DNA of 23,774 bases. Source: an uncultured Planctomycetaceae bacterium (GTDB lineage: Bacteria > Planctomycetota > Planctomycetia > Planctomycetales > Planctomycetaceae). Positions 8,039 through 15,517 of the stretch are shown piece after piece. The stretch spans positions 1 through 23,774 of the forward strand of contig CAIXQV010001055.1 in assembly GCA_903921605.1 (NCBI GenBank), read 5' to 3'. The notes below the pieces were generated by a model. That model had not been told where the DNA came from. It made no database searches and saw nothing but the letters and a program-made list of their open reading frames with translations. The position numbers were made by a program, and so were the translations under genes. How positions within the stretch are numbered: position 1 is the first letter of the stretch; the number at the start of each line of letters is the position of its first letter.

Positions 8039-8569
8039 TCATTCTTTCATTTCGACCAACTTCGCTTCAAAGTCGTTAATCGGCAATCGATCCGCATTGG
8101 ACTTTCCGACGTAGCGAAATCGTTCCTTGCCGTCTCCGTCAAGTATGATCAACGCCGGATAATGAACCGTCTGGCCATGAAACTTGTAGCCATCAGGGAT
8201 TTTGAATTTATCCGCAATGCGTGCATCCACGTCGCGGTAGATTTTTGGCAAGCCATGGAGTCCTTTTTCGTCGAGCCCCTCTGCCCAGGCCTTGATGTCA
8301 TCTTCGCTATCGGGTTTGAGAAAGACATGAACAACGTTAGGGCTTTTCTCTGCCAGAGCGGCGTAGTCGTGCGTATACCGGAGGCAGATCGGACACTCAG
8401 TCTTCAGCAGAAAGTGCAGCACAACGATCTTGCCCTTATGCTGCGACAGCTCAAACGTTGAATCATCAAGGGCAGACTTGACTTTAAAATTCGATGGATT
8501 GTTCGTACTCGCATCACATGCGGAAACGAACAAACTGACCGCAAGCAAAACAACCACGCTGATTTTCAT
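8039..8569 (-). CDS. Thioredoxin-like lipoprotein (CPIC motif)
   Basis: From ATG 8569 the product is 176 residues; a longer frame reaching 8659 lacks a ribosome site, while AGGAA stands eight bases before 8569. The N-terminus is a lipoprotein signal: basic Lys2, a hydrophobic core and lipobox 'VSAC' with Cys18. A thioredoxin-like domain follows: 'GKIVVLHFLLKTECPICLRY' with CPIC at 59-62, 'FLKPDSEDDIKAWAE', and a cis-Pro strand near 'VHYPALIILDGDGKERFRYVG'. This fits a membrane-anchored thiol-disulfide or peroxiredoxin-like protein working outside the cytoplasm. It is the first of the three redox genes on this strand. Confidence 0.85.
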   Translation of the reverse strand: MKISVVVLLAVSLFVSACDASTNNPSNFKVKSALDDSTFELSQHKGKIVVLHFLLKTECPICLRYTHDYAALAEKSPNVVHVFLKPDSEDDIKAWAEGLDEKGLHGLPKIYRDVDARIADKFKIPDGYKFHGQTVHYPALIILDGDGKERFRYVGKSNADRLPINDFEAKLVEMKE

Positions 8570-9414
8570 GAGATGATTCCTGACAACAGAAAGAAACAGA
8601 CACAAAGTCCCCAACGATAGACCAAACTTCAAAAACCATGGGGTCACTACGGCAAACAAAATCTTAAAGCATCACTCGAATTCAATGGCATCTCATGTTC
8701 CTAACGCGAGCTGCGTTGGAACTTGTTCCCAAAGGTTTTCGGAGAAATAGCGGCAGTCACGAGGCCAAACATCTCGACGATGTCGAGACACTGGTTGGAC
8801 GTTATAACGGCGAAGCATCTTACCTCTCGGATCTCTCGATAATCCGGATTTTTAAGATTTGACCATCGCTGTGTGTGTGCCGGGGATCTTCATCTATCCA
8901 AACGTAGGCGACCATTTTGCGAGTTCGAATACCGCTTGGGAACCATCAATTAGCGAACAGAGCACTCGTCCCGCTAATCCAACGAAAAATAATTGTCGCT
9001 AAACAGAACCAATCGAATAGCTGGCTATCGTGCTCGGCATGAAACGTCTGACGTGATGCTTACGATGCCCGATTGCTCGTTGACGAAGCCGTCTTCCGCT
9101 GGGAGATATCGCAAAACCGAATTGTCAGAAGCCAGGTCCTAAGGTCACGAAAAACCGTCTTTTTACACCGCAGAGTTCGTCACGGCATTGCTTCCGGCGA
9201 CGGACTGATCGAAACCCACCACCGCACTCCACAATCGCCATCGGCTCGTCCCTGGCTCTCCATCGGCTTGCATTAATACTGGGTTTCTGTCATCGTTGCC
9301 AAGCGTCAGCAGGTCTCCTGTCAGGCAGAGTCTAAAAGTCAACTTAAGCCTCCCGTCGGTCTGCCTTTACCCCGCATTTCTGGCCACACTGCGTCAACTT
9401 TTCTTATCTCGGTC
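8570..9414. other. Gene-free region of about 0.85 kb
   Basis: I see no convincing gene on either strand; the open frames here are short, with no ribosome site or recognisable motif. The stretch separates the minus-strand redox genes from the plus-strand MoxR operon, so both divergent promoters should lie here. One small perfect hairpin with seven-base arms (TCTCGAC) and a three-base loop is at 8772-8788, not followed by a U-run. I found no convincing -35/-10 pair in front of the operon, and no ribosome site before ATG 9415. A small RNA or decayed gene cannot be excluded. Confidence 0.6.
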
Positions 9415-10365
9415 ATGAACGAAAACCACAAACGAAAAGTGGACACACGAGTCGTCGTCGAGACTCCGGAAGGTGTTGATTTTCAATTTGTGATTGCAGG
9501 ACCCGGAACTCGAGCCTGGGCTTGGCTGATTGACAATCTTCTGAAGCTGGGCATCCTTGCAGGTGTTGGCATCCTGCTGTCAGCAGTTGGTGTCTTTGCC
9601 GACTCCAGTGGAAACTTCGTGACCGGGATCATGTCGATCATTGGCTTCGTGATGAACTGGTTTTATGGCAGTCTGTTCGAATCGTGGATGAACGGCCAGA
9701 CGCCCGGAAAGAAATCGGCCGGGCTCCGTGTGGTACGGACGAACGGGACTCCGATCGACGTCACCAGCGCCATCGGTCGTAACTTTTTGCGAACGGCCGA
9801 TATGCTTCCGTTCTGCTACACCGTCGGCCTGATCTCCATGTTGATGACTCGCCGCATGCAGCGTCTGGGTGACTTGGTCTTCGACACAATGGTGATTGAT
9901 GAACGGCGAGAATGGATCAGTCGCACCGGAGGACTCACCGCAAACATCGAGCCATTGCTGCGTTCGGAATGTCCTCGACGATTTAGTGTTCCTGAAAGAA
10001 CGCTGGCGGTCATAGAACGCTTGTTCGAATCAGACCGCATTATTTCTGACGCACGTCGTGAAGAGATCGCAAAGCCGCTTAGCGAAGCGCTGCGAAAACG
10101 ACTGGGCTATCAGGATCCCGCTCCGGACCCACGTAATCCTCATACATATTTTCGCACGCAGGGATTTCGACACACGCAATTTATCCTGCGAGTGCTCAAG
10201 ACATTTGCCGATGACCCCAGCGGAAGCAAAGGAAACTCAAAGAATCCGCAAGCATCGGCGAATCGAACCGCAATGAAAAAGGAACGGTCAGAACGCGATT
10301 CTTCTTACGAAGAGAATCGGCAGTTGGCTGGTTTGTCGTCAGGAGAACCTGGCAGTGAATCGTGA
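9415..10365 (+). CDS. RDD-family membrane protein, first gene of MoxR operon
   Basis: A 316-residue protein whose residues about 25-165 form an RDD domain: 'AGPGTRAWAWLIDNLLKLG' holds the Arg and Asp of the domain at the start of the first membrane helix. 'NGQTPGKKSAGLRVVRTNG' is the typical cytoplasmic loop between helices, and 'RRMQRLGDLVFDTMVI' closes the domain. About three to four hydrophobic segments are visible. The last 150 residues are soluble, polar and charged, longer than in plain RDD proteins. No Shine-Dalgarno site precedes ATG 9415. It overlaps the next gene by 11 bases. RDD proteins have been suggested to carry ions or solutes, but the role in this gene set is unknown. Confidence 0.87.
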   Translation: MNENHKRKVDTRVVVETPEGVDFQFVIAGPGTRAWAWLIDNLLKLGILAGVGILLSAVGVFADSSGNFVTGIMSIIGFVMNWFYGSLFESWMNGQTPGKKSAGLRVVRTNGTPIDVTSAIGRNFLRTADMLPFCYTVGLISMLMTRRMQRLGDLVFDTMVIDERREWISRTGGLTANIEPLLRSECPRRFSVPERTLAVIERLFESDRIISDARREEIAKPLSEALRKRLGYQDPAPDPRNPHTYFRTQGFRHTQFILRVLKTFADDPSGSKGNSKNPQASANRTAMKKERSERDSSYEENRQLAGLSSGEPGSES

Positions 10366-11344
10366 GCGCTTTATTCGAGATCGACGCAACGACTGGCGTG
10401 AGTTTGAAACGCTGGTTTCGCGCATGAAGAATTCTCGCCAGGCGAAGTGGGGAAGTCGTGACGTTGCGACGCTTTCCAGACTTTATCGATCCATCTGCTA
10501 TGACCTGTCACTCGTGCAATCGCGTGAGTGGGGCGCGAGACTGGAACAGTACCTCAACGACCTTGTCGCACAGGGACACAACTGTCTCTATCGATCTCCT
10601 CCTCAGTCTGTTCGTGCCGTCTGGGACTTTTTTGCTGTGGGGTTCCCACGCCTGCTGAGACGCCGGTACAAGCCGTTCTTTCTGGCCCTGGCGTTGTTTC
10701 TGGTCCCGCTGATTGCCTCAGTCTGGGTTGGCTACACGCGTCCGGATCTGGCAGAACTGATTGCGGGCCGCGAAACCATTGAGCAAGCTTTGAAGAGCTA
10801 TGAAAACGAACTGTACGTTGAAGGTGACTCGCGTTATTCCAGCGAACGAACGCGGATGTTCGGCCATTACATCAACAACAACACCAGCATCGCCTTTCAG
10901 GCTTTTGCAATGGGTGTTCTGGTCGGCATTGGGACCTGTTATGTCCTGATCTCGAACGGCATCATTATCGGAATCCTGAAGGGAGCGATCCTCGCAAAAG
11001 GTAATCCAACGGCGGATAACTTCTTTAGCTTTATCATCTCCCATGGATCGTTCGAACTGACAGCCATCGTCATTGCGGGTGCTGGTGGATTGATTCTGGC
11101 ACAGGGTATTCTGATGCCGGGGCAGCGCACGCGCGGTGATTCGTTGAAGTTTCATGGCGTTGAAGCTCTGCAGTTAGCATTGGGCGCGGGCGGCATGCTG
11201 TTCGTCGCGGCAATGCTGGAAGGATATTTTTCGCCGTTGCCGATCGCATCGTCGATCAAATACGTCGTGGGTTCGATGCTCTGGCTCCTGGTCGCGGTTT
11301 ACCTGACCATGTCCGGGCGGGAGAGAATCACCCATGAAGGTTGA
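10355..11344 (+). CDS. SpoIIM-like (stage II sporulation protein M family) membrane protein
   Basis: A 329-residue polytopic protein starting with GTG at 10355, preceded by AGGAG about ten bases upstream; the start lies inside the end of the RDD gene. The N-terminal 100 residues are soluble, with 'FETLVSR' and 'LSRLYRSICYDLSLVQS' typical of the family. Membrane segments then alternate with loops: 'FFLALALFLVPLIASVWVGY', an outer loop, 'MFGHYINNNTSIAFQAFAMGVLVG', 'NFFSFIISHGSFELTAIVIAGAGGL'. The 'NN..(I/V)AF' and 'HGxxEL' motifs are characteristic of SpoIIM/DUF95 proteins. The name is historical; planctomycetes do not sporulate and this version belongs to a MoxR operon. It overlaps the next gene by 11 bases. 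Confidence 0.9.
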   Translation: MNRERFIRDRRNDWREFETLVSRMKNSRQAKWGSRDVATLSRLYRSICYDLSLVQSREWGARLEQYLNDLVAQGHNCLYRSPPQSVRAVWDFFAVGFPRLLRRRYKPFFLALALFLVPLIASVWVGYTRPDLAELIAGRETIEQALKSYENELYVEGDSRYSSERTRMFGHYINNNTSIAFQAFAMGVLVGIGTCYVLISNGIIIGILKGAILAKGNPTADNFFSFIISHGSFELTAIVIAGAGGLILAQGILMPGQRTRGDSLKFHGVEALQLALGAGGMLFVAAMLEGYFSPLPIASSIKYVVGSMLWLLVAVYLTMSGRERITHEG

Positions 11345-12170
11345 AGAATGCATCGTCTCGGTGGAACGACGAACATTCGGCGGATGCATGGACCTCGCTT
11401 TCGTCTTCTCACGAGAGTTCGCCGGGCCGATCACACGTCTGTGGCTCATCTGCGCCATCCCGTCCTGTGCGTTGGTCTGGCTGACGGTCTCCCAGACGAC
11501 CGATATGCTTATTCCATCACTGATGATCTTTATGTTCTTCAGTGCCATCTTCAACGCATTGCTTGTCGCGTGTATGGGGCCTCAGGTTTTCGGGGTGCCG
11601 ATTTCCGTGCGTGCTGCCGTCAAAGCATGGCGACATCGATTCTGGAGCTGGTTACTACTGTCGTTTGTTACCCGCTTCTTTCAATTCATCTCCGGGTTCT
11701 GTCTGATTGTGCCGTCCGTTTTCGTCACAGCCTACGCGGGCCATATGCCGGAAGTCTTGTTTCTGGAGCAGTCAAAACTTAACGGCGTGACAGCAAGGCT
11801 GAGCTGGCTTTCCGGTGGAGGCGGCTACGGACGCAGCCTTGGCCGAGTCCTTGGCTTGCTGTTCTATTGGTCTTTCCTGTCATTCGGCCTGTTTGTTCTG
11901 ATCGATGTTGCGGCCACGATGGTTTTCAATCGCCCGATCTTTTTTGCCATCATGTTTGAGGCCAGTCGAGATGGTCGCGATGTGTTCCTGGGGCTGACCC
12001 ATGATGATCCCGCCTTCCTCACGACGATCCAACTCGCCCTTTGGCTTCCTTATCCTGTGATCCGTCTGGCCTGGTTCTTCTGCTATCTGGACCAACGTAT
12101 TCGAAACGAATGCTGGGATCTGCAGTTACAGTATCGTGCCGAGGCTGCTCGTTTGGAGGAACTGGCATGA
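11334..12170 (+). CDS. Polytopic membrane protein of the MoxR operon
   Basis: I do not recognise a named family for this 278-residue protein. It has roughly five to six hydrophobic segments (for example 'LWLICAIPSCALVWLTV' and 'FISGFCLIVPSVFVTAYAG'). A cytosolic C-terminus ends in 'FFCYLDQRIRNECWDLQLQYRAEA', an amphipathic stretch similar to the ends of membrane proteins that accompany DUF4129 genes by my recollection. ATG 11334 has GGAGAG upstream and lies in the end of the SpoIIM gene. Its stop overlaps the next start (ATGA), so the genes are probably translationally coupled. It may form a membrane complex with its neighbours. Confidence 0.8.
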   Translation: MKVEECIVSVERRTFGGCMDLAFVFSREFAGPITRLWLICAIPSCALVWLTVSQTTDMLIPSLMIFMFFSAIFNALLVACMGPQVFGVPISVRAAVKAWRHRFWSWLLLSFVTRFFQFISGFCLIVPSVFVTAYAGHMPEVLFLEQSKLNGVTARLSWLSGGGGYGRSLGRVLGLLFYWSFLSFGLFVLIDVAATMVFNRPIFFAIMFEASRDGRDVFLGLTHDDPAFLTTIQLALWLPYPVIRLAWFFCYLDQRIRNECWDLQLQYRAEAARLEELA

Positions 12171-13042
12171 TCAGGTTCCTGCTCTTCATCCTGCTGACTT
12201 TGCTGATGCTCCAGAATAGTGGCATAGCCGATGCTGCGGTTCCCGTTTCGCCGATTCAGGAAGGCAGCCTGCTGACGGACGATGCGATCGATCAGATCGG
12301 TGATCAAGTCATGGGAGGAAACGAGTTTCGTTCTGTCCGTCGACGAGTTCTCGAACAGCTCCCTGAAGTAGATATCGATAAAGGTTTTCTAGGCACCGCA
12401 CTGGAATGGGCCGGGGAACGATTAGGCGATGTCTTCAGCGCCATTGGTGATTTCTTTGAATGGTTGTTCAGCGGACTAAGGTCGCCCCAAGGAACCACTC
12501 GTCCGCCACCGGCAAAGAATTCATCAAGCAGCAGCTTTGGGTTTCTTGGGATTACGGATCTGCTGACAACACTCGCCATTGTCGCGATCATCGCCATTCT
12601 GATTGTCATCATCGCGATGGTGGTCAAATCGATTGACGCGAAGAAACAAAAACGAGAGAGCCTGCTGAGTGATCTCTCGGATGTGCTTTCTGACGTCGTC
12701 ACTCCGCCCGGAGAACTGGCTGCTTCGACTTATGAATCAAGAGCGATCAACCTTGCTGCAGCCGGTGATCACCGCGCGGCGATTCGTGAATTACTGTTGG
12801 GCAGCATGAGCTGGATCGAGCGGGCCGGATTGATTCGATATCGAAAAGGTCTTACCAACAGAGACTATCTGCGATCTGTCTGGCGTCGTCATGAAAAACG
12901 AAACGCATTTTTGACGACGGCAACTCATTTTGAATATGTGTATTTTGGCCGTCGAAATCCGACGGCCGAGATGTTTGAACAATGTCTTGCGGATTTTCGG
13001 GGAGCCTTCCATGAAGAAGAAACGCCGACTGCTGCAGTCTGA
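12167..13042 (+). CDS. DUF4129 membrane protein
   Basis: The product is 291 residues from ATG 12167, which overlaps the previous stop as ATGA and follows GGAGGA. An alternative start at 12041 would lie deep within the upstream gene and is rejected. Residues 1-23 look like a signal peptide. Residues about 25-125 would then be extracytoplasmic and include a Ser/Pro-rich linker. A single transmembrane helix spans about 130-153, and residues about 195-285 form the DUF4129 domain on the cytoplasmic side: 'AAAGDHRAAIRELLLGSMSWIERAGLI' and 'RRNPTAEMFEQCLADFRGAF'. It overlaps the following gene by 32 bases. DUF4129 proteins commonly accompany MoxR and DUF58 genes; biochemical function is unknown. Confidence 0.88.
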   Translation: MIRFLLFILLTLLMLQNSGIADAAVPVSPIQEGSLLTDDAIDQIGDQVMGGNEFRSVRRRVLEQLPEVDIDKGFLGTALEWAGERLGDVFSAIGDFFEWLFSGLRSPQGTTRPPPAKNSSSSSFGFLGITDLLTTLAIVAIIAILIVIIAMVVKSIDAKKQKRESLLSDLSDVLSDVVTPPGELAASTYESRAINLAAAGDHRAAIRELLLGSMSWIERAGLIRYRKGLTNRDYLRSVWRRHEKRNAFLTTATHFEYVYFGRRNPTAEMFEQCLADFRGAFHEEETPTAAV

Positions 13043-14453
13043 CACATTTTGGGGACTCGCCGCTGCTCTGCTGGTGCTGCTGCAGTTCTGGTGGCTTCCC
13101 GGAGAAGACGGATCTGCGGCTGACAGCTACAGCACGACCGTGGATGGAAAGCTCGGGCTTTACCGGACGCTAAGTCAGCTGTTCCCCCAGGTCACGCGCG
13201 AAGCCGTGAAAGTTGTGCCGGCTCAGTCGGCGACCTTGATTCTTATCGCTCCGGATCGATATCCCAATGAAAAGGAGCAGCAACAACTTTACGAGTTCGT
13301 CTACAACGGCGGCGATCTGCTCTTTGCCCCGAATTGGATGTCTTATGAATGGGCGACTCCCGATGAGCCACCGCCGGAGGTCTACCTGCCCAGCCTCGGA
13401 ATTCATTTGAAGTTTCGATCGGATTCCACGGTTGCTGCGGCCATCGCAGCGGCAGCGACCCCTGTACCCGGGGCAACTCCTGCATCCCCCGGAACCACTC
13501 CCAAGGACGGATCAACGACGACAGAAGAGGCCTCATCAGCGTCGACGGACTCACCGGAGACAGTCAGTTCAACACCTGCGACAGACGGATCAGCGACGTC
13601 AAGCCCCGCAGCGGGATCAACTCCAGTCACAACAGCAAACACCGGTGTTACCGCTGACGATGAAAAAGAGGGGCGCGGTGTCGCGGTGCATGCCTCAAGT
13701 AGTTTGGTGAGCGATTATGTCGACTTCCAATCAACGGCCGAGCTACAGCTGCCTTCTCACCTGACCACAGAAACGCTGCTGACATCGGCAGACGGAAAGG
13801 CAGAAGCTGCAACGTGGCAAATGGGATCCGGACGAATCTTAGTCTGCTCCAGTGCGGATCTGTTTTCAAATCGCGCGATGCTGTTCAAGGGATCCCGAAG
13901 ACTGGCAGTGCGTATGGCTGAACGCTGTTCGGCCAAAGACGAAGACTCTACGAGCAATTCTCAGCCAGCGATTGTGATCAGCGAATACTTCAATGCCAGC
14001 GACTCGTTCCAGAACACCGGCATCTTGTTTAGTCCGACTCTGCGGATCGGTACTCTCCAATTATTGCTGGTTGCGATTCTTGGGATCTGGATGGCATTTC
14101 ACCGATTCGGACCGGCCTTGTATGTCACCAACTCCCAGCGTCGATCTCTCACAGAGAGTGCTCAGGCGGTCGGCAATCTGCAATACCGACTAAGTGACGG
14201 CGGGATTGTTGTACGCAGCTACCTCGACTATATGACCAGCCGACTTCGCAGACGTTATGGAAGTCTTCTGCGACTGGATCAGCCGGAGCAAATCGCCAAT
14301 CGAGCTGGTATGGATGTTGAGGAAGTGAGAGCACAGCTCCACGAAGCTCATCTGATGGCGGAATCAGGACAACTGCCATCAGCAAAAGCGGCAGCAATGC
14401 TGCGGTGGCTGGCGAAGTTGCAGCAGCGACTGGAAGGAATCAGAGAAACATGA
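13011..14453 (+). CDS. DUF4350 membrane protein with Thr/Ser/Ala/Pro-rich insertion
   Basis: From ATG 13011 (with GGGGAG upstream) the product is 480 residues; a longer frame from 12930 would overlap the DUF4129 gene by more than 100 bases and is rejected. A membrane helix lies at about 11-29, then a DUF4350-type domain: 'DGKLGLYRTLSQLFPQ', 'ATLILIAPDRYP' and 'FVYNGGDLLFAPN'. Residues about 141-217 are a low-complexity stretch rich in Thr, Ser, Ala and Pro. A second domain part (including 'WQMGSGRILVCSSADLFSN') follows, then a second membrane helix near residue 355 ('LRIGTLQLLLVAILGIWMAF') and a cytosolic tail. DUF4350 is often paired with MoxR/DUF58. The end overlaps a short possible ORF as ATGA. 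Confidence 0.87.
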   Translation: MKKKRRLLQSDTFWGLAAALLVLLQFWWLPGEDGSAADSYSTTVDGKLGLYRTLSQLFPQVTREAVKVVPAQSATLILIAPDRYPNEKEQQQLYEFVYNGGDLLFAPNWMSYEWATPDEPPPEVYLPSLGIHLKFRSDSTVAAAIAAAATPVPGATPASPGTTPKDGSTTTEEASSASTDSPETVSSTPATDGSATSSPAAGSTPVTTANTGVTADDEKEGRGVAVHASSSLVSDYVDFQSTAELQLPSHLTTETLLTSADGKAEAATWQMGSGRILVCSSADLFSNRAMLFKGSRRLAVRMAERCSAKDEDSTSNSQPAIVISEYFNASDSFQNTGILFSPTLRIGTLQLLLVAILGIWMAFHRFGPALYVTNSQRRSLTESAQAVGNLQYRLSDGGIVVRSYLDYMTSRLRRRYGSLLRLDQPEQIANRAGMDVEEVRAQLHEAHLMAESGQLPSAKAAAMLRWLAKLQQRLEGIRET

Positions 14454-14539
14454 AAACCGACACACCGCCTGCCAGACAATTTCCGCACTCTGACGAACAT
14501 ATCCTGAATCATTCTGCATTGATCAACATTAATCCCTGA
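14450..14539 (+). CDS. Possible 29-residue ORF between DUF4350 and MoxR
   Basis: An ATG overlaps the stop of the DUF4350 gene (ATGA) and opens a frame of 29 codons ending in TGA at 14537-14539, 18 bases before the MoxR start. The peptide is hydrophilic, without a recognisable motif. The overlap style matches the rest of the operon, but no good ribosome site is present. Translational coupling from the upstream gene is the only support, so this may be chance. Confidence 0.25.
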   Translation: MKTDTPPARQFPHSDEHILNHSALININP

Positions 14540-14557
14540 ATGTGAAGTGTAACTCCC

Positions 14558-15517
14558 ATGGAACTAAGTGACGTAAAAAGACTGTTTGACGACGTGGTCG
14601 AACAGATCGGCAAAGTGGTGATCGGTCAGGTCGAACTGGTCGAGGGCGTCGTCATCGCATTGTTTGCCGAAGGAAGTGTTCTGATCGAAGGACCACCGGG
14701 ACTTGGCAAGACGCTGCTGGTCAACGTCATGTCGAAGACGGTGTCATGTCAGTTTCGCCGTGTTCAGTTTACGCCGGACCTGATGCCGTCGGACCTTACC
14801 GGCCACAGCATTTATGACATGAAACAACAGGCCTTCAGTTTCAATCAGGGGCCGGTGTTCACGAACATCCTGTTGACCGACGAAATCAATCGTTCGCCTC
14901 CCAAGACTCAGTCGGCTCTGCTGGAAGTTATGCAGGAGCAGCAGGTCAGTGTTGACGGCAAGACGCACGTTTTACAGCGCCCGTTTCTGGTGATTGCGAC
15001 TCAGAATCCGATTGAACATGAAGGAACCTACCCGCTGCCAGAAGCTCAGGTAGACCGATTCATGTTCAAACTGTTAGTCGATTATCCAGCGCCGGCCGAT
15101 GAAATCGACATTCTGGGACACTATGCCTCCGGAAAAGATCCGCGGCGATTGAGTGATTTCGACCTGAGACCTGTCCTTGGATCGGAAGATGTGCTGGCGA
15201 TTCAGAATGTTGTAAAACAGGTCATCGTTGAACCAAAGATCCTGAAATACATCGTTGATATCCTCGACGCATCACGCAAATGGGGCTCAGTCACTGTTGG
15301 TCCCAGCCCCCGAGCAGGCGTCAATATGCTGCTGGCAGGGCGTACGATGGCGGCCAGTCGAGGCCGTGACTTTGTGACTCCGGATGACGTCAAAGAACTG
15401 GCTCCGTGGATTCTGCGGCACCGTCTGCGTCTTCGTCCTGAAGCCGAGTTGGAAGGCGGAACTCCCGACGAAACCATCCGCGCAATTCTGGAAAGCGTGG
15501 AGGCGCCGAAGTCATGA
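14558..15517 (+). CDS. MoxR-family AAA+ ATPase
   Basis: A 319-residue ATPase of the MoxR type. Walker A 'GPPGLGKT' is at 45-52 and Walker B 'ILLTDEINR' at about 104-112. 'PKTQSALLEVMQEQQV' follows, the strongly conserved MoxR segment, and then sensor 1 with 'ATQNPIEHEGTYPLPEAQ' at about 147-164. The C-terminal lid contains 'GPSPRAGVNMLL' (sensor 2 arginine) and 'RHRLRL'. Length is normal for the family. MoxR ATPases are thought to act as chaperone-like activators together with vWA/DUF58 proteins. The next gene, DUF58, starts within its last codons, which supports a joint function. Confidence 0.95.
   Translation: MELSDVKRLFDDVVEQIGKVVIGQVELVEGVVIALFAEGSVLIEGPPGLGKTLLVNVMSKTVSCQFRRVQFTPDLMPSDLTGHSIYDMKQQAFSFNQGPVFTNILLTDEINRSPPKTQSALLEVMQEQQVSVDGKTHVLQRPFLVIATQNPIEHEGTYPLPEAQVDRFMFKLLVDYPAPADEIDILGHYASGKDPRRLSDFDLRPVLGSEDVLAIQNVVKQVIVEPKILKYIVDILDASRKWGSVTVGPSPRAGVNMLLAGRTMAASRGRDFVTPDDVKELAPWILRHRLRLRPEAELEGGTPDETIRAILESVEAPKS

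Noticed and set aside
9073..9276. A 67-codon ORF in the gene-free region
   Set aside because: No ribosome site, no recognisable motif and a composition typical of random translation.
12041..12166. Upstream extension of the DUF4129 frame
   Set aside because: It overlaps the previous gene by over 100 bases, whereas ATG 12167 has GGAGGA and a stop-start overlap.
12930..13010. Upstream extension of the DUF4350 frame
   Set aside because: It would overlap the DUF4129 domain coding sequence; ATG 13011 has a ribosome site and starts a clean membrane helix.
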